Assembly (NCBI GenBank): GCA_002245135.1
Contig: NGBS01000916.1
Coordinates: 1-49,248 of the forward strand
Source of the DNA: Proteromonas lacertae
Taxonomy: Eukaryota > Sar > Bigyra > Opalinata > Proteromonadidae
Reading direction: 5' to 3'
Length of the DNA: 49,248 nucleotides
The position numbers were made by a program, and so were the translations under genes. Below, piece by piece: positions 1 to 13,784 of the stretch (the stretch's first letter is position 1; the number at the start of each line of letters is the position of its first letter). The notes beneath the pieces were generated by a model. The model was not told where the DNA came from. It made no database searches and saw only the letters and a list, made by a program, of their open reading frames with translations.

Positions 1-3000
1 TAATTCATTCTTTTCATCTAATAAACCATCTTTCTCTTTATTCAGATCATTCAATTCATCTTCTAATTTCTTCAATTCATCTTCTACATCTTTCAAATCT
101 TTCAATTTATCATCTTCGATCTTTCGTAAGATTGATTCCACTTCTTTCGCATTTTGATCTTGTAATGCTTTAAATAGATCAGGATTGTTATCTAATAACT
201 CTTATCTACATCACTTACCAAATCACTGTTCAAGTATCTCTTCAATTCATCTATTTCATTCTTCAATTTTTCTAATTCTTCTTCTTTGAATTCTTCTCTC
301 TTCAACATTAGGAATCTTTTCGTCTTTCAACTCTTTTATTTCATTTAATAGTTTCACTATATTGTTGTAATCACTTTCTTTTACATCTGAGTTTTCTTTT
401 AAATTACTCAATAATTTTAATGGATTCTTATCTAATTCATTCTTTTCATCTAATAAACCATCTTTCTCTTTATTCAGATCATTCAATTCATCTTCTAATT
501 TCTTCAATTCATCTTCTACATCTTTCAAATCTTTCAATTTATCATCTTCGATCTTTCGTAAGATTGATTCCACTTCTTTCGCATTTTGATCTTGTAATGC
601 TTTAAATAGATCAGGATTGTTATCTAATAACTCTTTATCTACATCACTTACCAAATCACTGTTCAAGTATCTCTTCAATTCATCTATTTCATTCTTCAAT
701 TTTTCTAATTCTTCTTCTTTTGAATTCTTCTCTCCTTCAACATTAGGAATCTTTTCGTCTTTCAACTCTTTTATTTCATTTAATAGTTTCACTATATTGT
801 TGTAATCACTTTCTTTTACATCTGAGTTTTCTTTTAAATTACTCAATAATTTTAATGGATTCTTATCTAATTCATTCTTTTCATCTAATAAACCATCTTT
901 CTCTTTATTCAGATCATTCAATTCATCTTCTAATTTCTTCAATTCATCTTCTACATCTTTCAAATCTTTCAATTTATCATCTTCGATCTTTCGTAAGATT
1001 GATTCCACTTCTTTCGCATTTTGATCTTGTAATGCTTTAAATAGATCAGGATTGTTATCTAATAACTCTTTATCTACATCACTTACCAAATCACTGTTCA
1101 AGTATCTCTTCAATTCATCTATTTCATTCTTCAATTTTTCTAATTCTTCTTCTTTTGAATTCTTCTCTCCTTCAACATTAGGAATCTTTTCGTCTTTCAA
1201 CTCTTTTATTTCATTTAATAGTTTCACTATATTGTTGTAATCACTTTCTTTTACATCTGAGTTTTCTTTTAAATTACTCAATAATTTTAATGGATTCTTA
1301 TCTAATTCATTCTTTTCATCTAATAAACCATCTTTCTCTTTATTCAGATCATTCAATTCATCTTCTAATTTCTTCAATTCATCTTCTACATCTTTCAAAT
1401 CTTTCAATTTATCATCTTCGATCTTTCGTAAGATTGATTCCACTTCTTTCGCATTTTGATCTTGTAATGCTTTAAATAGATCAGGATTGTTATCTAATAA
1501 CTCTTTATCTACATCACTTACCAAATCACTGTTCAAGTATCTCTTCAATTCATCTATTTCATTCTTCAATTTTTCTAATTCTTCTTCTTTTGAATTCTTC
1601 TCTCCTTCAACATTAGGAATCTTTTCGTCTTTCAACTCTTTTATTTCATTTAATAGTTTCACTATATTGTTGTAATCACTTTCTTTTACATCTGAGTTTT
1701 CTTTTAAATTACTCAATAATTTTAATGGATTCTTATCTAATTCATTCTTTTCATCTAATAAACCATCTTTCTCTTTATTCAGATCATTCAATTCATCTTC
1801 TAATTTCTTCAATTCATCTTCTACATCTTTCAAATCTTTCAATTTATCATCTTCGATCTTTCGTAAGATTGATTCCACTTCTTTCGCATTTTGATCTTGT
1901 AATGCTTTAAATAGATCAGGATTGTTATCTAATAACTCTTTATCTACATCACTTACCAAATCACTGTTCAAGTATCTCTTCAATTCATCTATTTCATTCT
2001 TCAATTTTTCTAATTCTTCTTCTTTTGAATTCTTCTCTCCTTCAACATTAGGAATCTTTTCGTCTTTCAACTCTTTTATTTCATTTAATAGTTTCACTAT
2101 ATTGTTGTAATCACTTTCTTTTACATCTGAGTTTTCTTTTAAATTACTCAATAATTTTAATGGATTCTTATCTAATTCATTCTTTTCATCTAATAAACCA
2201 TCTTTCTCTTTATTCAGATCATTCAATTCATCTTCTAATTTCTTCAATTCATCTTCTACATCTTTCAAATCTTTCAATTTATCATCTTCGATCTTTCGTA
2301 AGATTGATTCCACTTCTTTCGCATTTTGATCTTGTAATGCTTTAAATAGATCAGGATTGTTATCTAATAACTCTTTATCTACATCACTTACCAAATCACT
2401 GTTCAAAGTATCTCTTCATTCATCTATTTCATTCTTCAATTTTTCTAATTCTTCTTCTTTTGAATTCTTCTCTCCTTCAACATTAGGAATCTTTTCGTCT
2501 TTCAACTCTTTTATTTCATTTAATAGTTTCACTATATTGTTGTAATCACTTTCTTTTACATCTGAGTTTTCTTTTAATTACTCATAATTTTAATGGATTC
2601 TTATCTAATTCATTCTTTTCATCTAATAAACCATCTTTCTCTTTATTCAGATCATTCAATTCATCTTCTAATTTCTTCAATTCATCTTCTACATCTTTCA
2701 AATCTTTCAATTTATCATCTTCGATCTTTCGTAAGATTGATTCCACTTCTTTCGCATTTTGATCTTGTAATGCTTTAAATAGATCAGGATTGTTATCTAA
2801 TAACTCTTTATCTACATCACTTACCAAATCACTGTTCAAGTATCTCTTCAATTCATCTATTTCATTCTTCAATTTTTCTAATTCTTCTTCTTTTGAATTC
2901 TTCTCTCCTTCAACATTAGGAATCTTTTCGTCTTTCAACTCTTTTATTTCATTTAATAGTTTCACTATATTGTTGTAATCACTTTCTTTTACATCTGAGT

Positions 3001-6000
3001 TTTCTTTTAAATTACTCAATAATTTTAATGGATTCTTATCTAATTCATTCTTTCATCTAATAAACCATCTTTCTCTTTATTCAGATCATTCAATTCATCT
3101 TCTAATTTCTTCAATTCATCTTCTACATCTTTCAAATCTTTCAATTTATCATCTTCGATCTTTCGTAAGATTGATTCCACTTCTTTCGCATTTTGATCTT
3201 GTAATGCTTTAAATAGATCAGGATTGTTATCTAATAACTCTTTATCTACATCACTTACCAAAATCACTGTTCAAGTATCTCTTCAATTCATCTATTTCAT
3301 TCTTCAATTTTTCTAATTCTTCTTCTTTTGAATTCTTCTCTCCTTCAACATTAGGAATCTTTTCGTCTTTCAACTCTTTTATTTCATTTAATAGTTTCAC
3401 TATATTGTTGTAATCACTTTCTTTTACATCTGAGTTTTCTTTTAAATTACTCAATAATTTTAATGGATTCTTATCTAATTCATTCTTTTCATCTAATAAA
3501 CCATCTTTCTCTTTATTCAGATCATTCAATTCACCTTCTAATTTCTTCAATTCATCTTCTACATCTTTCAAATCTTTCAATTTATCATCTTCGATCTTTC
3601 GTAAGATTGATTCCACTTCTTTCGCATTTTGATCTTGTAATGCTTTAAATAGATCAGGATTGTTATCTAATAACTCTTTATCTACATCACTTACCAAATC
3701 ACTGTTCAAGTATCTCTTCAATTCATCTATTTCATTCTTCAATTTTTCTAATTCTTCTTCTTTGAATTCTTCTCTCCTTCAACATTAGGAATCTTTTCGT
3801 CTTTCAACTCTTTTATTTCATTTAATAGTTTCACTATATTGTTGTAATCACTTTCTTTACATCTGAGTTTTCTTTTAAATTACTCAATAATTTTAATGGA
3901 TTCTTATCTAATTCATTCTTTTCATCTAATAACCATCTTTCTCTTTATTCAGATCATTCAATTCATCCTTCTAATTTCTTCAATTCATCTTCTACATCTT
4001 TCAAATCTTTCAATTTATCATCTTCGATCTTTCGTAAGATTGATTCCACTTCTTTCGCATTTTGATCTTGTAATGCTTTAAATAGATCAGGATTGTTATC
4101 TAATAACTCTTTATCTACATCACTTACCAAATCACTGTTCAAGTATCTCTTCAATTCATCTATTTCATTCTTCAATTTTTCTAATTCTTCTTCTTTTGAA
4201 TTCTTCTCTCCTTCAACATTAGGAATCTTTTCGTCTTTCAACTCTTTTATTTCATTTAATAGTTTCACTATATTGTTGTAATCACTTTCTTTTACATCTG
4301 AGTTTTCTTTTAAATTACTCAATAATTTTAATGGATTCTTATCTAATTCATTCTTTTCATCTAATAAACCATCTTTCTCTTTATTCAGATCATTCAATTC
4401 ATCTTCTAATTTCTTCAATTCATCTTCTACATCTTTCAAATCTTTCAATTTATCATCTTCGATCTTTCGTAAGATTGATTCCACTTCTTTCGCATTTTGA
4501 TCTTGTAATGCTTTAAATAGATCAGGATTGTTATCTAATAACTCTTTATCTACATCACTTACCAATCACTGTTCAAGTATCTCTTCAATTCATCTATTTC
4601 ATTCTTCAATTTTTCTAATTCTTCTTCTTTTGAATTCTTCTCTCCTTCAACATTAGGAATCTTTTCGTCTTTCAACTCTTTTATTTCATTTAATAGTTTC
4701 ACTATATTGTTGTAATCACTTTCTTTTACATCTGAGTTTTCTTTTAAATTACTCAATAATTTTAATGGATTCTTATCTAATTCATTCTTTTCATCTAATA
4801 AACCATCTTTCTCTTTATTCAGATCATTCAATTCATCTTCTAATTTCTTCAATTCATCTTCTACATCTTTCAAATCTTTCAATTTATCATCTTCGATCTT
4901 TCGTAAGATTGATTCCACTTCTTTCGCATTTTGATCTTGTAATGCTTTAAATAGATCAGGATTGTTATCTAATAACTCTTTATCTACATCACTTACCAAA
5001 TCACTGTTCAAGTATCTCTTCAATTCATCTATTTCATTCTTCAATTTTTCTAATTCTTCTTCTTTTGAATTCTTCTCTCCTTCAACATTAGGAATCTTTT
5101 CGTCTTTCAACTCTTTTATTTCATTTAATAGTTTCACTATATTGTTGTAATCACTTTCTTTTACATCTGAGTTTTCTTTTAAATTACTCAATAATTTTAA
5201 TGGATTCTTATCTAATTCATTCTTTTCATCTAATAAACCATCTTTCTCTTTATTCAGATCATTCAATTCATCTTCTAATTTCTTCAATTCATCTTCTACA
5301 TCTTTCAAATCTTTCAATTTATCATCTTCGATCTTTCGTAAGATTGATTCCACTTCTTTCGCATTTTGATCTTGTAATGCTTTAAATAGATCAGGATTGT
5401 TATCTAATAACTCTTTATCTACATCACTTACCAAATCACTGTTCAAGTATCTCTTCAATTCATCTATTTCATTCTTCAATTTTTCTAATTCTTCTTCTTT
5501 TGAATTCTTCTCTCCTTCAACATTAGGAATCTTTTCGTCTTTCAACTCTTTTATTTCATTTAATAGTTTCACTATATTGTTGTAATCACTTTCTTTTACA
5601 TCTGAGTTTTCTTTTAAATTACTCAATAATTTTAATGGATTCTTATCTAATTCATTCTTTTCATCTAATAAACCATCTTTCTCTTTATTCAGATCATTCA
5701 ATTCATCTTCTAATTTCTTCAATTCATCTTCTACATCTTTCAAATCTTTCAATTTATCATCTTCGATCTTTCGTAAGATTGATTCCACTTCTTTCGCATT
5801 TTGATCTTGTAATGCTTTAAATAGATCAGGATTGTTATCTAATAACTCTTTATCTACATCACTTACCAAATCACTGTTCAAGTATCTCTTCAATTCATCT
5901 ATTTCATTCTTCAATTTTTCTAATTCTTCTTCTTTTGAATTCTTCTCTCCTTCAACATTAGGAATCTTTTCGTCTTTCAACTCTTTTATTTCATTTAATA

Positions 6001-9000
6001 GTTTCACTATATTGTTGTAATCACTTTCTTTTACATCTGAGTTTTCTTTTAAATTACTCAATAATTTTAATGGATTCTTATCTAATTCATTCTTTTCATC
6101 TAATAAACCATCTTTCTCTTTATTCAGATCATTCAATTCATCTTCTAATTTCTTCAATTCATCTTCTACATCTTTCAAATCTTTCAATTTATCATCTTCG
6201 ATCTTTCGTAAGATTGATTCCACTTCTTTCGCATTTTGATCTTGTAATGCTTTAAATAGATCAGGATTGTTATCTAATAACTCTTTATCTACATCACTTA
6301 CCAAATCACTGTTCAAGTATCTCTTCAATTCATCTATTTCATTCTTCAATTTTTCTAATTCTTCTTCTTTTGAATTCTTCTCTCCTTCAACATTAGGAAT
6401 CTTTTCGTCTTTCAACTCTTTTATTTCATTTAATAGTTTCACTATATTGTTGTAATCACTTTCTTTTACATCTGAGTTTTCTTTTAAATTACTCAATAAT
6501 TTTAATGGATTCTTATCTAATTCATTCTTTTCATCTAATAAACCATCTTTCTCTTTATTCAGATCATTCAATTCATCTTCTAATTTCTTCAATTCATCTT
6601 CTACATCTTTCAAATCTTTCAATTTATCATCTTCGATCTTTCGTAAGATTGATTCCACTTCTTTCGCATTTTGATCTTGTAATGCTTTAAATAGATCAGG
6701 ATTGTTATCTAATAACTCTTTATCTACATCACTTACCAAATCACTGTTCAAGTATCTCTTCAATTCATCTATTTCATTCTTCAATTTTTCTAATTCTTCT
6801 TCTTTTGAATTCTTCTCTCCTTCAACATTAGGAATCTTTTCGTCTTTCAACTCTTTTATTTCATTTAATAGTTTCACTATATTGTTGTAATCACTTTCTT
6901 TTACATCTGAGTTTTCTTTTAAATTACTCAATAATTTTAATGGATTCTTATCTAATTCATTCTTTTCATCTAATAAACCATCTTTCTCTTTATTCAGATC
7001 ATTCAATTCATCTTCTAATTTCTTCAATTCATCTTCTACATCTTTCAAATCTTTCAATTTATCATCTTCGATCTTTCGTAAGATTGATTCCACTTCTTTC
7101 GCATTTTGATCTTGTAATGCTTTAAATAGATCAGGATTGTTATCTAATAACTCTTTATCTACATCACTTACCAAATCACTGTTCAAGTATCTCTTCAATT
7201 CATCTATTTCATTCTTCAATTTTTCTAATTCTTCTTCTTTTGAATTCTTCTCTCCTTCAACATTAGGAATCTTTTCGTCTTTCAACTCTTTTATTTCATT
7301 TAATAGTTTCACTATATTGTTGTAATCACTTTCTTTTACATCTGAGTTTTCTTTTAAATTACTCAATAATTTTAATGGATTCTTATCTAATTCATTCTTT
7401 TCATCTAATAAACCATCTTTCTCTTTATTCAGATCATTCAATTCATCTTCTAATTTCTTCAATTCATCTTCTACATCTTTCAAATCTTTCAATTTATCAT
7501 CTTCGATCTTTCGTAAGATTGATTCCACTTCTTTCGCATTTTGATCTTGTAATGCTTTAAATAGATCAGGATTGTTATCTAATAACTCTTTATCTACATC
7601 ACTTACCAAATCACTGTTCAAGTATCTCTTCAATTCATCTATTTCATTCTTCAATTTTTCTAATTCTTCTTCTTTTGAATTCTTCTCTCCTTCAACATTA
7701 GGAATCTTTTCGTCTTTCAACTCTTTTATTTCATTTAATAGTTTCACTATATTGTTGTAATCACTTTCTTTTACATCTGAGTTTTCTTTTAAATTACTCA
7801 ATAATTTTAATGGATTCTTATCTAATTCATTCTTTTCATCTAATAAACCATCTTTCTCTTTATTCAGATCATTCAATTCATCTTCTAATTTCTTCAATTC
7901 ATCTTCTACATCTTTCAAATCTTTCAATTTATCATCTTCGATCTTTCGTAAGATTGATTCCACTTCTTTCGCATTTTGATCTTGTAATGCTTTAAATAGA
8001 TCAGGATTGTTATCTAATAACTCTTTATCTACATCACTTACCAAATCACTGTTCAAGTATCTCTTCAATTCATCTATTTCATTCTTCAATTTTCTAATTC
8101 TTCTTCTTTTGAATTCTTCTCTCCTTCAACATTAGGAATCTTTTCGTCTTTCAACTCTTTTATTTCATTTAATAGTTTCACTATATTGTTGTAATCACTT
8201 TCTTTTACATCTGAGTTTTCTTTTAAATTACTCAATAATTTTAATGGATTCTTATCTAATTCATTCTTTTCATCTAATAAACCATCTTTCTCTTTATTCA
8301 GATCATTCAATTCATCTTCTAATTTCTTCAATTCATCTTCTACATCTTTCAAATCTTTCAATTTATCATCTTCGATCTTTCGTAAGATTGATTCCACTTC
8401 TTTCGCATTTTGATCTTGTAATGCTTTAAATAGATCAGGATTGTTATCTAATAACTCTTTATCTACATCACTTACCAAATCACTGTTCAAGTATCTCTTC
8501 AATTCATCTATTTCATTCTTCAATTTTTCTAATTCTTCTTCTTTTGAATTCTTCTCTTCTTCAACATTAGGAATCTTTTCGTCTTTCAACTCTTTTATTT
8601 CATTTAATAGTTTCACTATATTGTTGTAATCACTTTCTTTTACATCTGAGTTTTCTTTTAAATTACTCAATAATTTTAATGGATTCTTATCTAATTCATT
8701 CTTTTCATCTAATAAACCATCTTTCTCTTTATTCAGATCATTCAATTCATCTTCTAATTTCTTCAATTCATCTTCTACATCTTTCAAATCTTTCAATTTA
8801 TCATCTTCGATCTTTCGTAAGATTGATTCCACTTCTTTCGCATTTTGATCTTGTAATGCTTTAAATAGATCAGGATTGTTATCTAATAACTCTTTATCTA
8901 CATCACTTACCAAATCACTGTTCAAGTATCTCTTCAATTCATCTATTTCATTCTTCAATTTTTCTAATTCTTCTTCTTTTGAATTCTTCTCTCCTTCAAC

Positions 9001-10624
9001 ATTAGGAATCTTTTCGTCTTTCAACTCTTTTATTTCATTTAATAGTTTCACTATATTGTTGTAATCACTTTCTTTTACATCTGAGTTTTCTTTTAAATTA
9101 CTCAATAATTTTAATGGATTCTTATCTAATTCATTCTTTTCATCTAATAAACCATCTTTCTCTTTATTCAGATCATTCAATTCATCTTCTAATTTCTTCA
9201 ATTCATCTTCTACATCTTTCAAATCTTTCAATTTATCATCTTCGATCTTTCGTAAGATTGATTCCACTTCTTTCGCATTTTGATCTTGTAATGCTTTAAA
9301 TAGATCAGGATTGTTATCTAATAACTCTTTATCTACATCACTTACCAAATCACTGTTCAAGTATCTCTTCAATTCATCTATTTCATTCTTCAATTTTTCT
9401 AATTCTTCTTCTTTTGAATTCTTCTCTCCTTCAACATTAGGAATCTTTTCGTCTTTCAACTCTTTTATTTCATTTAATAGTTTCACTATATTGTTGTAAT
9501 CACTTTCTTTTACATCTGAGTTTTCTTTTAAATTACTCAATAATTTTAATGGATTCTTATCTAATTCATTCTTTTCATCTAATAAACCATCTTTCTCTTT
9601 ATTCAGATCATTCAATTCATCTTCTAATTTCTTCAATTCATCTTCTACATCTTTCAAATCTTTCAATTTATCATCTTCGATCTTTCGTAAGATTGATTCC
9701 ACTTCTTTCGCATTTTGATCTTGTAATGCTTTAAATAGATCAGGATTGTTATCTAATAACTCTTTATCTACATCACTTACCAAATCACTGTTCAAGTATC
9801 TCTTCAATTCATCTATTTCATTCTTCAATTTTTCTAATTCTTCTTCTTTTGAATTCTTCTCTCCTTCAACATTAGGAATCTTTTCGTCTTTCAACTCTTT
9901 TATTTCATTTAATAGTTTCACTATATTGTTGTAATCACTTTCTTTTACATCTGAGTTTTCTTTTAAATTACTCAATAATTTTAATGGATTCTTATCTAAT
10001 TCATTCTTTTCATCTAATAAACCATCTTTCTCTTTATTCAGATCATTCAATTCATCTTCTAATTTCTTCAATTCATCTTCTACATCTTTCAAATCTTTCA
10101 ATTTATCATCTTCGATCTTTCGTAAGATTGATTCCACTTCTTTCGCATTTTGATCTTGTAATGCTTTAAATAGATCAGGATTGTTATCTAATAACTCTTT
10201 ATCTACATCACTTACCAAATCACTGTTCAAGTATCTCTTCAATTCATCTATTTCATTCTTCAATTTTTCTAATTCTTCTTCTTTTGAATTCTTCTCTCCT
10301 TCAACATTAGGAATCTTTTCGTCTTTCAACTCTTTTATTTCATTTAATAGTTTCACTATATTGTTGTAATCACTTTCTTTTACATCTGAGTTTTCTTTTA
10401 AATTACTCAATAATTTTAATGGATTCTTATCTAATTCATTCTTTTCATCTAATAAACCATCTTTCTCTTTATTCAGATCATTCAATTCACCTTCTAATTT
10501 CTTCAATTCATCTTCTACATCTTTCAAATCTTTCAATTTATCATCTTCGATCTTTCGTAAGATTGATTCCACTTCTTTCGCATTTTGATCTTGTAATGCT
10601 TTAAATAGATCAGGATTGTTATCA
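1..10624 (-). repeat. 435 bp coding tandem repeat, about 24.4 copies
   Basis: The same 435 bp unit recurs with fixed phase; the start of the GGATTCTTATCTAATTC segment falls at about 420, 855, 1290, 1725, 2160, 2593, 3028, 3463, 3896, 4331, 4765 and so on to 10419. The period is exactly 145 codons, so expansion keeps the reading frame. Copies are nearly identical. I see only a few substitutions, such as E/D-to-G changes (caccttct at about 3534 and 10489) and G-to-E at about 8555, plus homopolymer indels. The coding strand is strongly purine-rich. The array is open at the left edge, so the copy number is a minimum. Confidence 0.97.
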
Positions 10625-11907
10625 AGTGTTTCTTTTAGTTCAACATGTTGTAATGATTGATTTACATATTCTTTTAGTTGATTTATTTCATCATCTAATT
10701 CTTTCTTGTTTCTATTATATTCTTCTATCTCTGATTGAATACTCTTTGATTTTGTACTTTCGTCACTTAACACTTTCAATAATTTAACTATTTCATCGTA
10801 TTTTTCTTTGCCAATTGATTGGATCAATTTCAACATTACTTCCTCTTCATTGGATAATTTTATATCCTTTCCTTTCTCCTCCTTATTATCTTGTATCTTT
10901 GAATCAAGATCACTTATTATTAACTCTAAAGCTTCACTATTGAACTTTCCTCCCTTTCTTCTTTGTTCTATTACTGACTGTAGTTCTTTCATTTCTTCTA
11001 AACTAAATTCACCATCACTATCTCCATCTATTTTACTATCAATATCGTCAATTATTTTACATATTTCATTACTATCCCTGTTATCATATTCACCTGTAAC
11101 TAATTCCCCTTTGTAGTGTAGTATTGCATAACTAACTCTCATATAATCTCTTAATATTTCATAATAACTATGCAATGAATCATATGTATCATCTTCTTTG
11201 TCTTTTATTTGTCGTTTTAAGTCATATATTATCTCTTCTTGTGCTTGTTGCATCCTTTCTACTTGTTTTTTGAACTGTTCATTCTCTTCGTGTAATGGAC
11301 CAACTAGTCGTTTTATATCTTCATAAATTGTATCATTTCTATCATTTAGCTCTGAATGAAATCTCTTTACTCTTTCGAATAACGAATCATCGAGACTGCT
11401 ACTGGATGGTTTAGAAACTAATTCTATTGAATTGCTATTAATATCAATTCTATTCATATCTTCTAATTTCATCAGATTTCTTTTAAATAACGGAGATTCT
11501 TCTAACATTGAAGGATCTGACACAAATGAATCACGATTTGATTGAGATATAGGAGATTGAGAACCACTCTTTATTCTCTTTTTGGTATTTCTGTTTTTCA
11601 TTCTTTTCATAAACTCTTCAAAGTCTGGAAAATTACCATCTTCATCCTGCATCTCATGCAAATCATTCATTATTTCGTCAGGTGATGAGGGTAATGAAGC
11701 TTCTGAATCACTTGAGGAATCTGAAGGTGATAAGTCTGACAGTGGCTTTTGTTCTAATAATTCCATCCTTCTCTCATATACTGCAATTGTACTTTTATAT
11801 TCATCTCGCAGTTGTTGTAATAAGTTCTTAAGATCTTCAACATCTATAGAATTATTTAAAAAATGATAAAGATTATTCAATCTTCTTAAGGAATTAATTG
11901 AAATCAT
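1..11907 (-). CDS. Giant coiled-coil protein with 145-residue tandem repeats (partial, open at left edge)
   Basis: The gene starts with ATG at 11907 (MISINSLRR...) and runs off position 1, so more than 3900 codons are present. Residues 1 to about 428 are non-repetitive: a Ser/Asp-rich segment near residues 60-140, then a coiled-coil-like stretch (about 180-245). From about 10621 leftward the protein is an array of 145-residue units rich in K, E, D and L, each holding NNPDLFKALQDQN and a heptad-like helix around ELKKLEDELNDLNKEKDG. There is no signal peptide or membrane segment, so a cytoplasmic structural role is plausible, but I recognise no family. Single-base indels break the frame in several units: about a dozen between 200 and 4565 and one near 8091. 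Nearly all lie in T or A runs and neighbouring units are perfect, which suggests residual sequencing error inside an array that is hard to polish. True decay cannot be excluded. It is divergent to the kinase gene at 12359. Confidence 0.8.
10621..10840 (-). repeat. Diverged ancestral copy of the 145-residue repeat
   Basis: Just before the homogeneous array the protein reads GKEKYDEIVKLLKVLSDE, then KKELDDEINQLKEYVNQS, then LKETLDNNPDLFKAL. This aligns segment by segment with the unit (KESDYNNIVKLLNEIKEL; LKNEIDELKRYLNSD; KELLDNNPDLFKAL) but with many substitutions. It is the N-terminal edge of the array and appears to have escaped homogenisation. Confidence 0.75.
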
Positions 11908-12358
11908 CTCACCAATATTTAAAATATAAAAAGCTTGAATAAAACAAGCCTAATTTTTGAATTTTTTCTTTTTATCAATAACACCAGTAAATATTTGAAA
12001 TATAAAAAGCATCAAACAAGTTTATTTATACTCAGCTATATTATAGCATAATTTCATTTATGATTACGTAGTGTATGTAATTTCTCTTATTTTATTCTTT
12101 TTATTTATGTCAGAACATATCCATGAGCCTATTAAGTAATATTATTAACATATAACATTACAACATTTCACTATCAACATATTTAAATAAAAATGCAACA
12201 TTCACTGCAAACACAATTTATTCTATAAATACTTATTCAGAACACTATTTTAAACAACTTAATTAACTCCACCTCTTGTCCCTATTGTTATTGTAATAAT
12301 AGTCGTTTCTTTTAGTGTTTTTTAATTATTTTCAGTTTATCAGAGCTACCAAGTTGTT
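11908..12358. promoter_or_regulatory. Divergent intergenic region between repeat gene and kinase
   Basis: This is 451 bp of AT-rich DNA with no credible coding sequence. It holds two related copies of a motif: AATATAAAAAGCTTG at about 11923-11937, and AATATAAAAAGCATC with CAAACAAG at about 11998-12020. Read on the minus strand, the first copy is CAAGCTTTTTATATTTT and lies within 30 bp of the minus-strand ATG. This resembles sequences just upstream of other starts in the window (13999, 18460, 32424, 37446). Confidence 0.5.
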
Positions 12359-13784
12359 ATGGGTTGTAACTATTCCAGGTATTTTTATTTGTTTATATAT
12401 AATGCTGTTAGGGTGGAATCCTATAATAGAACGAAGGTTGGACTAGATCACTTCGAAATGCATAAACTGATAGGAAAGGGGGGTTTTGGAAAAGTTAACG
12501 CTGTGAAAAAAATATCTGAACCTTATAAAGGTAAATGGTACGCTATGAAGACAATGAGTAAGAAGATGGTAGTGCTATCGAAAGACGGTGATGCAACTAG
12601 GTTGGGTCTTATAGCTGAACGTAATATTTTATCTTTAATATGTCATCCTTTTATTTGTAACTTACATTGTATATATATTACTCATATTATATATATTGAT
12701 ATTATAAATAGATGCATTTCAAGATAAGGAAAATTTGTATTTAGTGATGGATTTAGCATTAGGAGGAGATATGCGATATCAGCTTCAACGTAGTCCAAAA
12801 GGTTTCTCAGAAAATAGAACTCAGTTTTACATAGCACAAGTCATTCTAGCATTAGATTATTTACATCAAAAGAACATCATCCATCGAGACATAAAACCTG
12901 AGAATCTATTAATGGATAGTGAAGGATATATCAAGCTCAGTGATTTTGGCTTGTCACGTCGATTGAGTAGTGGTATATGTAATGAAATAGCTGGTACTCC
13001 ATCCTATATGGCTCCAGAGATATTCCAAAATCCTGATCATTATCACACTTATTCATCAGATTGGTGGAGTTTAGGGATATTAATGTACGAGTTCCTAACA
13101 GGAAGAAGACCATTTCATGCAGAAACAATACCAGTATTAAAACCAGAAACAGATCAAAAATATTATTATTTAATGAAACATCCAGAAGAAAGTAAACTCA
13201 AACTAGATACAATGTCAACAGATTGTTTGATGTTTTGTCAAGAATTATTAATAGTTAATCCACAATTCAGATTAGGTAAAAACGGTATTGATGAAATCAA
13301 AAGACATCGATGGTTTAATAATTTTGATTGGAATTCATTAATTGAACGAAGGTATTTACATGTTCCCTTCAGGCCAAAAACAGAGAAGGCAAATTGTGAT
13401 AATTATTTGGAAATATATGATCAAACACAGGTACATGATGGTAGTGAAAACGATGGTGTATTAATTAATCAAGATCTTTTTAAAGGATATGATTATAATA
13501 CAACAGTGAACTTCTATGAAATGAGAAATCAATACACAGTAGCTCCTAATGTAGTTGGTCCAGGATCTGTTACTTCCTCATCTAATTCAAGTAAATGGAA
13601 TACTAATAATGAGAGTAATAGAGTAATGTCTAGAACACACTCTTTAGTTAATCATCAGATGTCTAATAATAATAATAAATCGAAAGTGAAATCACATTCT
13701 ATTAAAACTAAATCTACAATATCCTATAGCAATGTTCCTTCGAATCTATCTGTTAGATTCACTAGTGTTTCAAGACACCAGTAA
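12359..13784 (+). CDS. AGC-family Ser/Thr kinase, STK32 (YANK)-like, putatively myristoylated
   Basis: There are three exons: 12359-12378, 12412-12668 and 12712-13784, joined over introns of 33 and 43 nt (about 449 residues). The spliced N-terminus is MGCNYSRVES, a Gly2/Cys3 myristoylation-palmitoylation signal at the same place as in STK32 kinases (MGANTSR in human STK32A). The kinase domain has a glycine loop GKGGFGKV, the Lys in YAMKTMSKK, HRDIKPENLL, DFGLSRR and YMAPE. After the second intron is removed the hinge reads LHYAFQDKENLYLVMDLALGGDMRYQL in two pieces, closely matching YANK kinases. The post-kinase segment with NCDNYLEI also fits YANK, and FKGYDYN resembles an AGC hydrophobic motif. 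The C-tail is Ser/Asn-rich and low-complexity. It likely acts at membranes; its substrate is unknown. Confidence 0.88.

Noticed and set aside
420-10604. Recurrent 61- and 62-codon open frames on the plus strand in every repeat unit
   Set aside because: They are antisense shadows of the minus-strand coiled-coil repeat: same period, Ser/Leu/Phe-rich as expected from the complement of Lys/Glu/Asp codons, with no independent gene features.
1-10624. CRISPR-like regular repeat array
   Set aside because: The whole 435 bp unit is repeated with no variable spacers, the unit is coding, and the genome is eukaryotic.
12669-12711. Kinase read as two separate genes
   Set aside because: A GTAT..TAG intron of 43 nt joins the two frames and restores the expected kinase hinge sequence.
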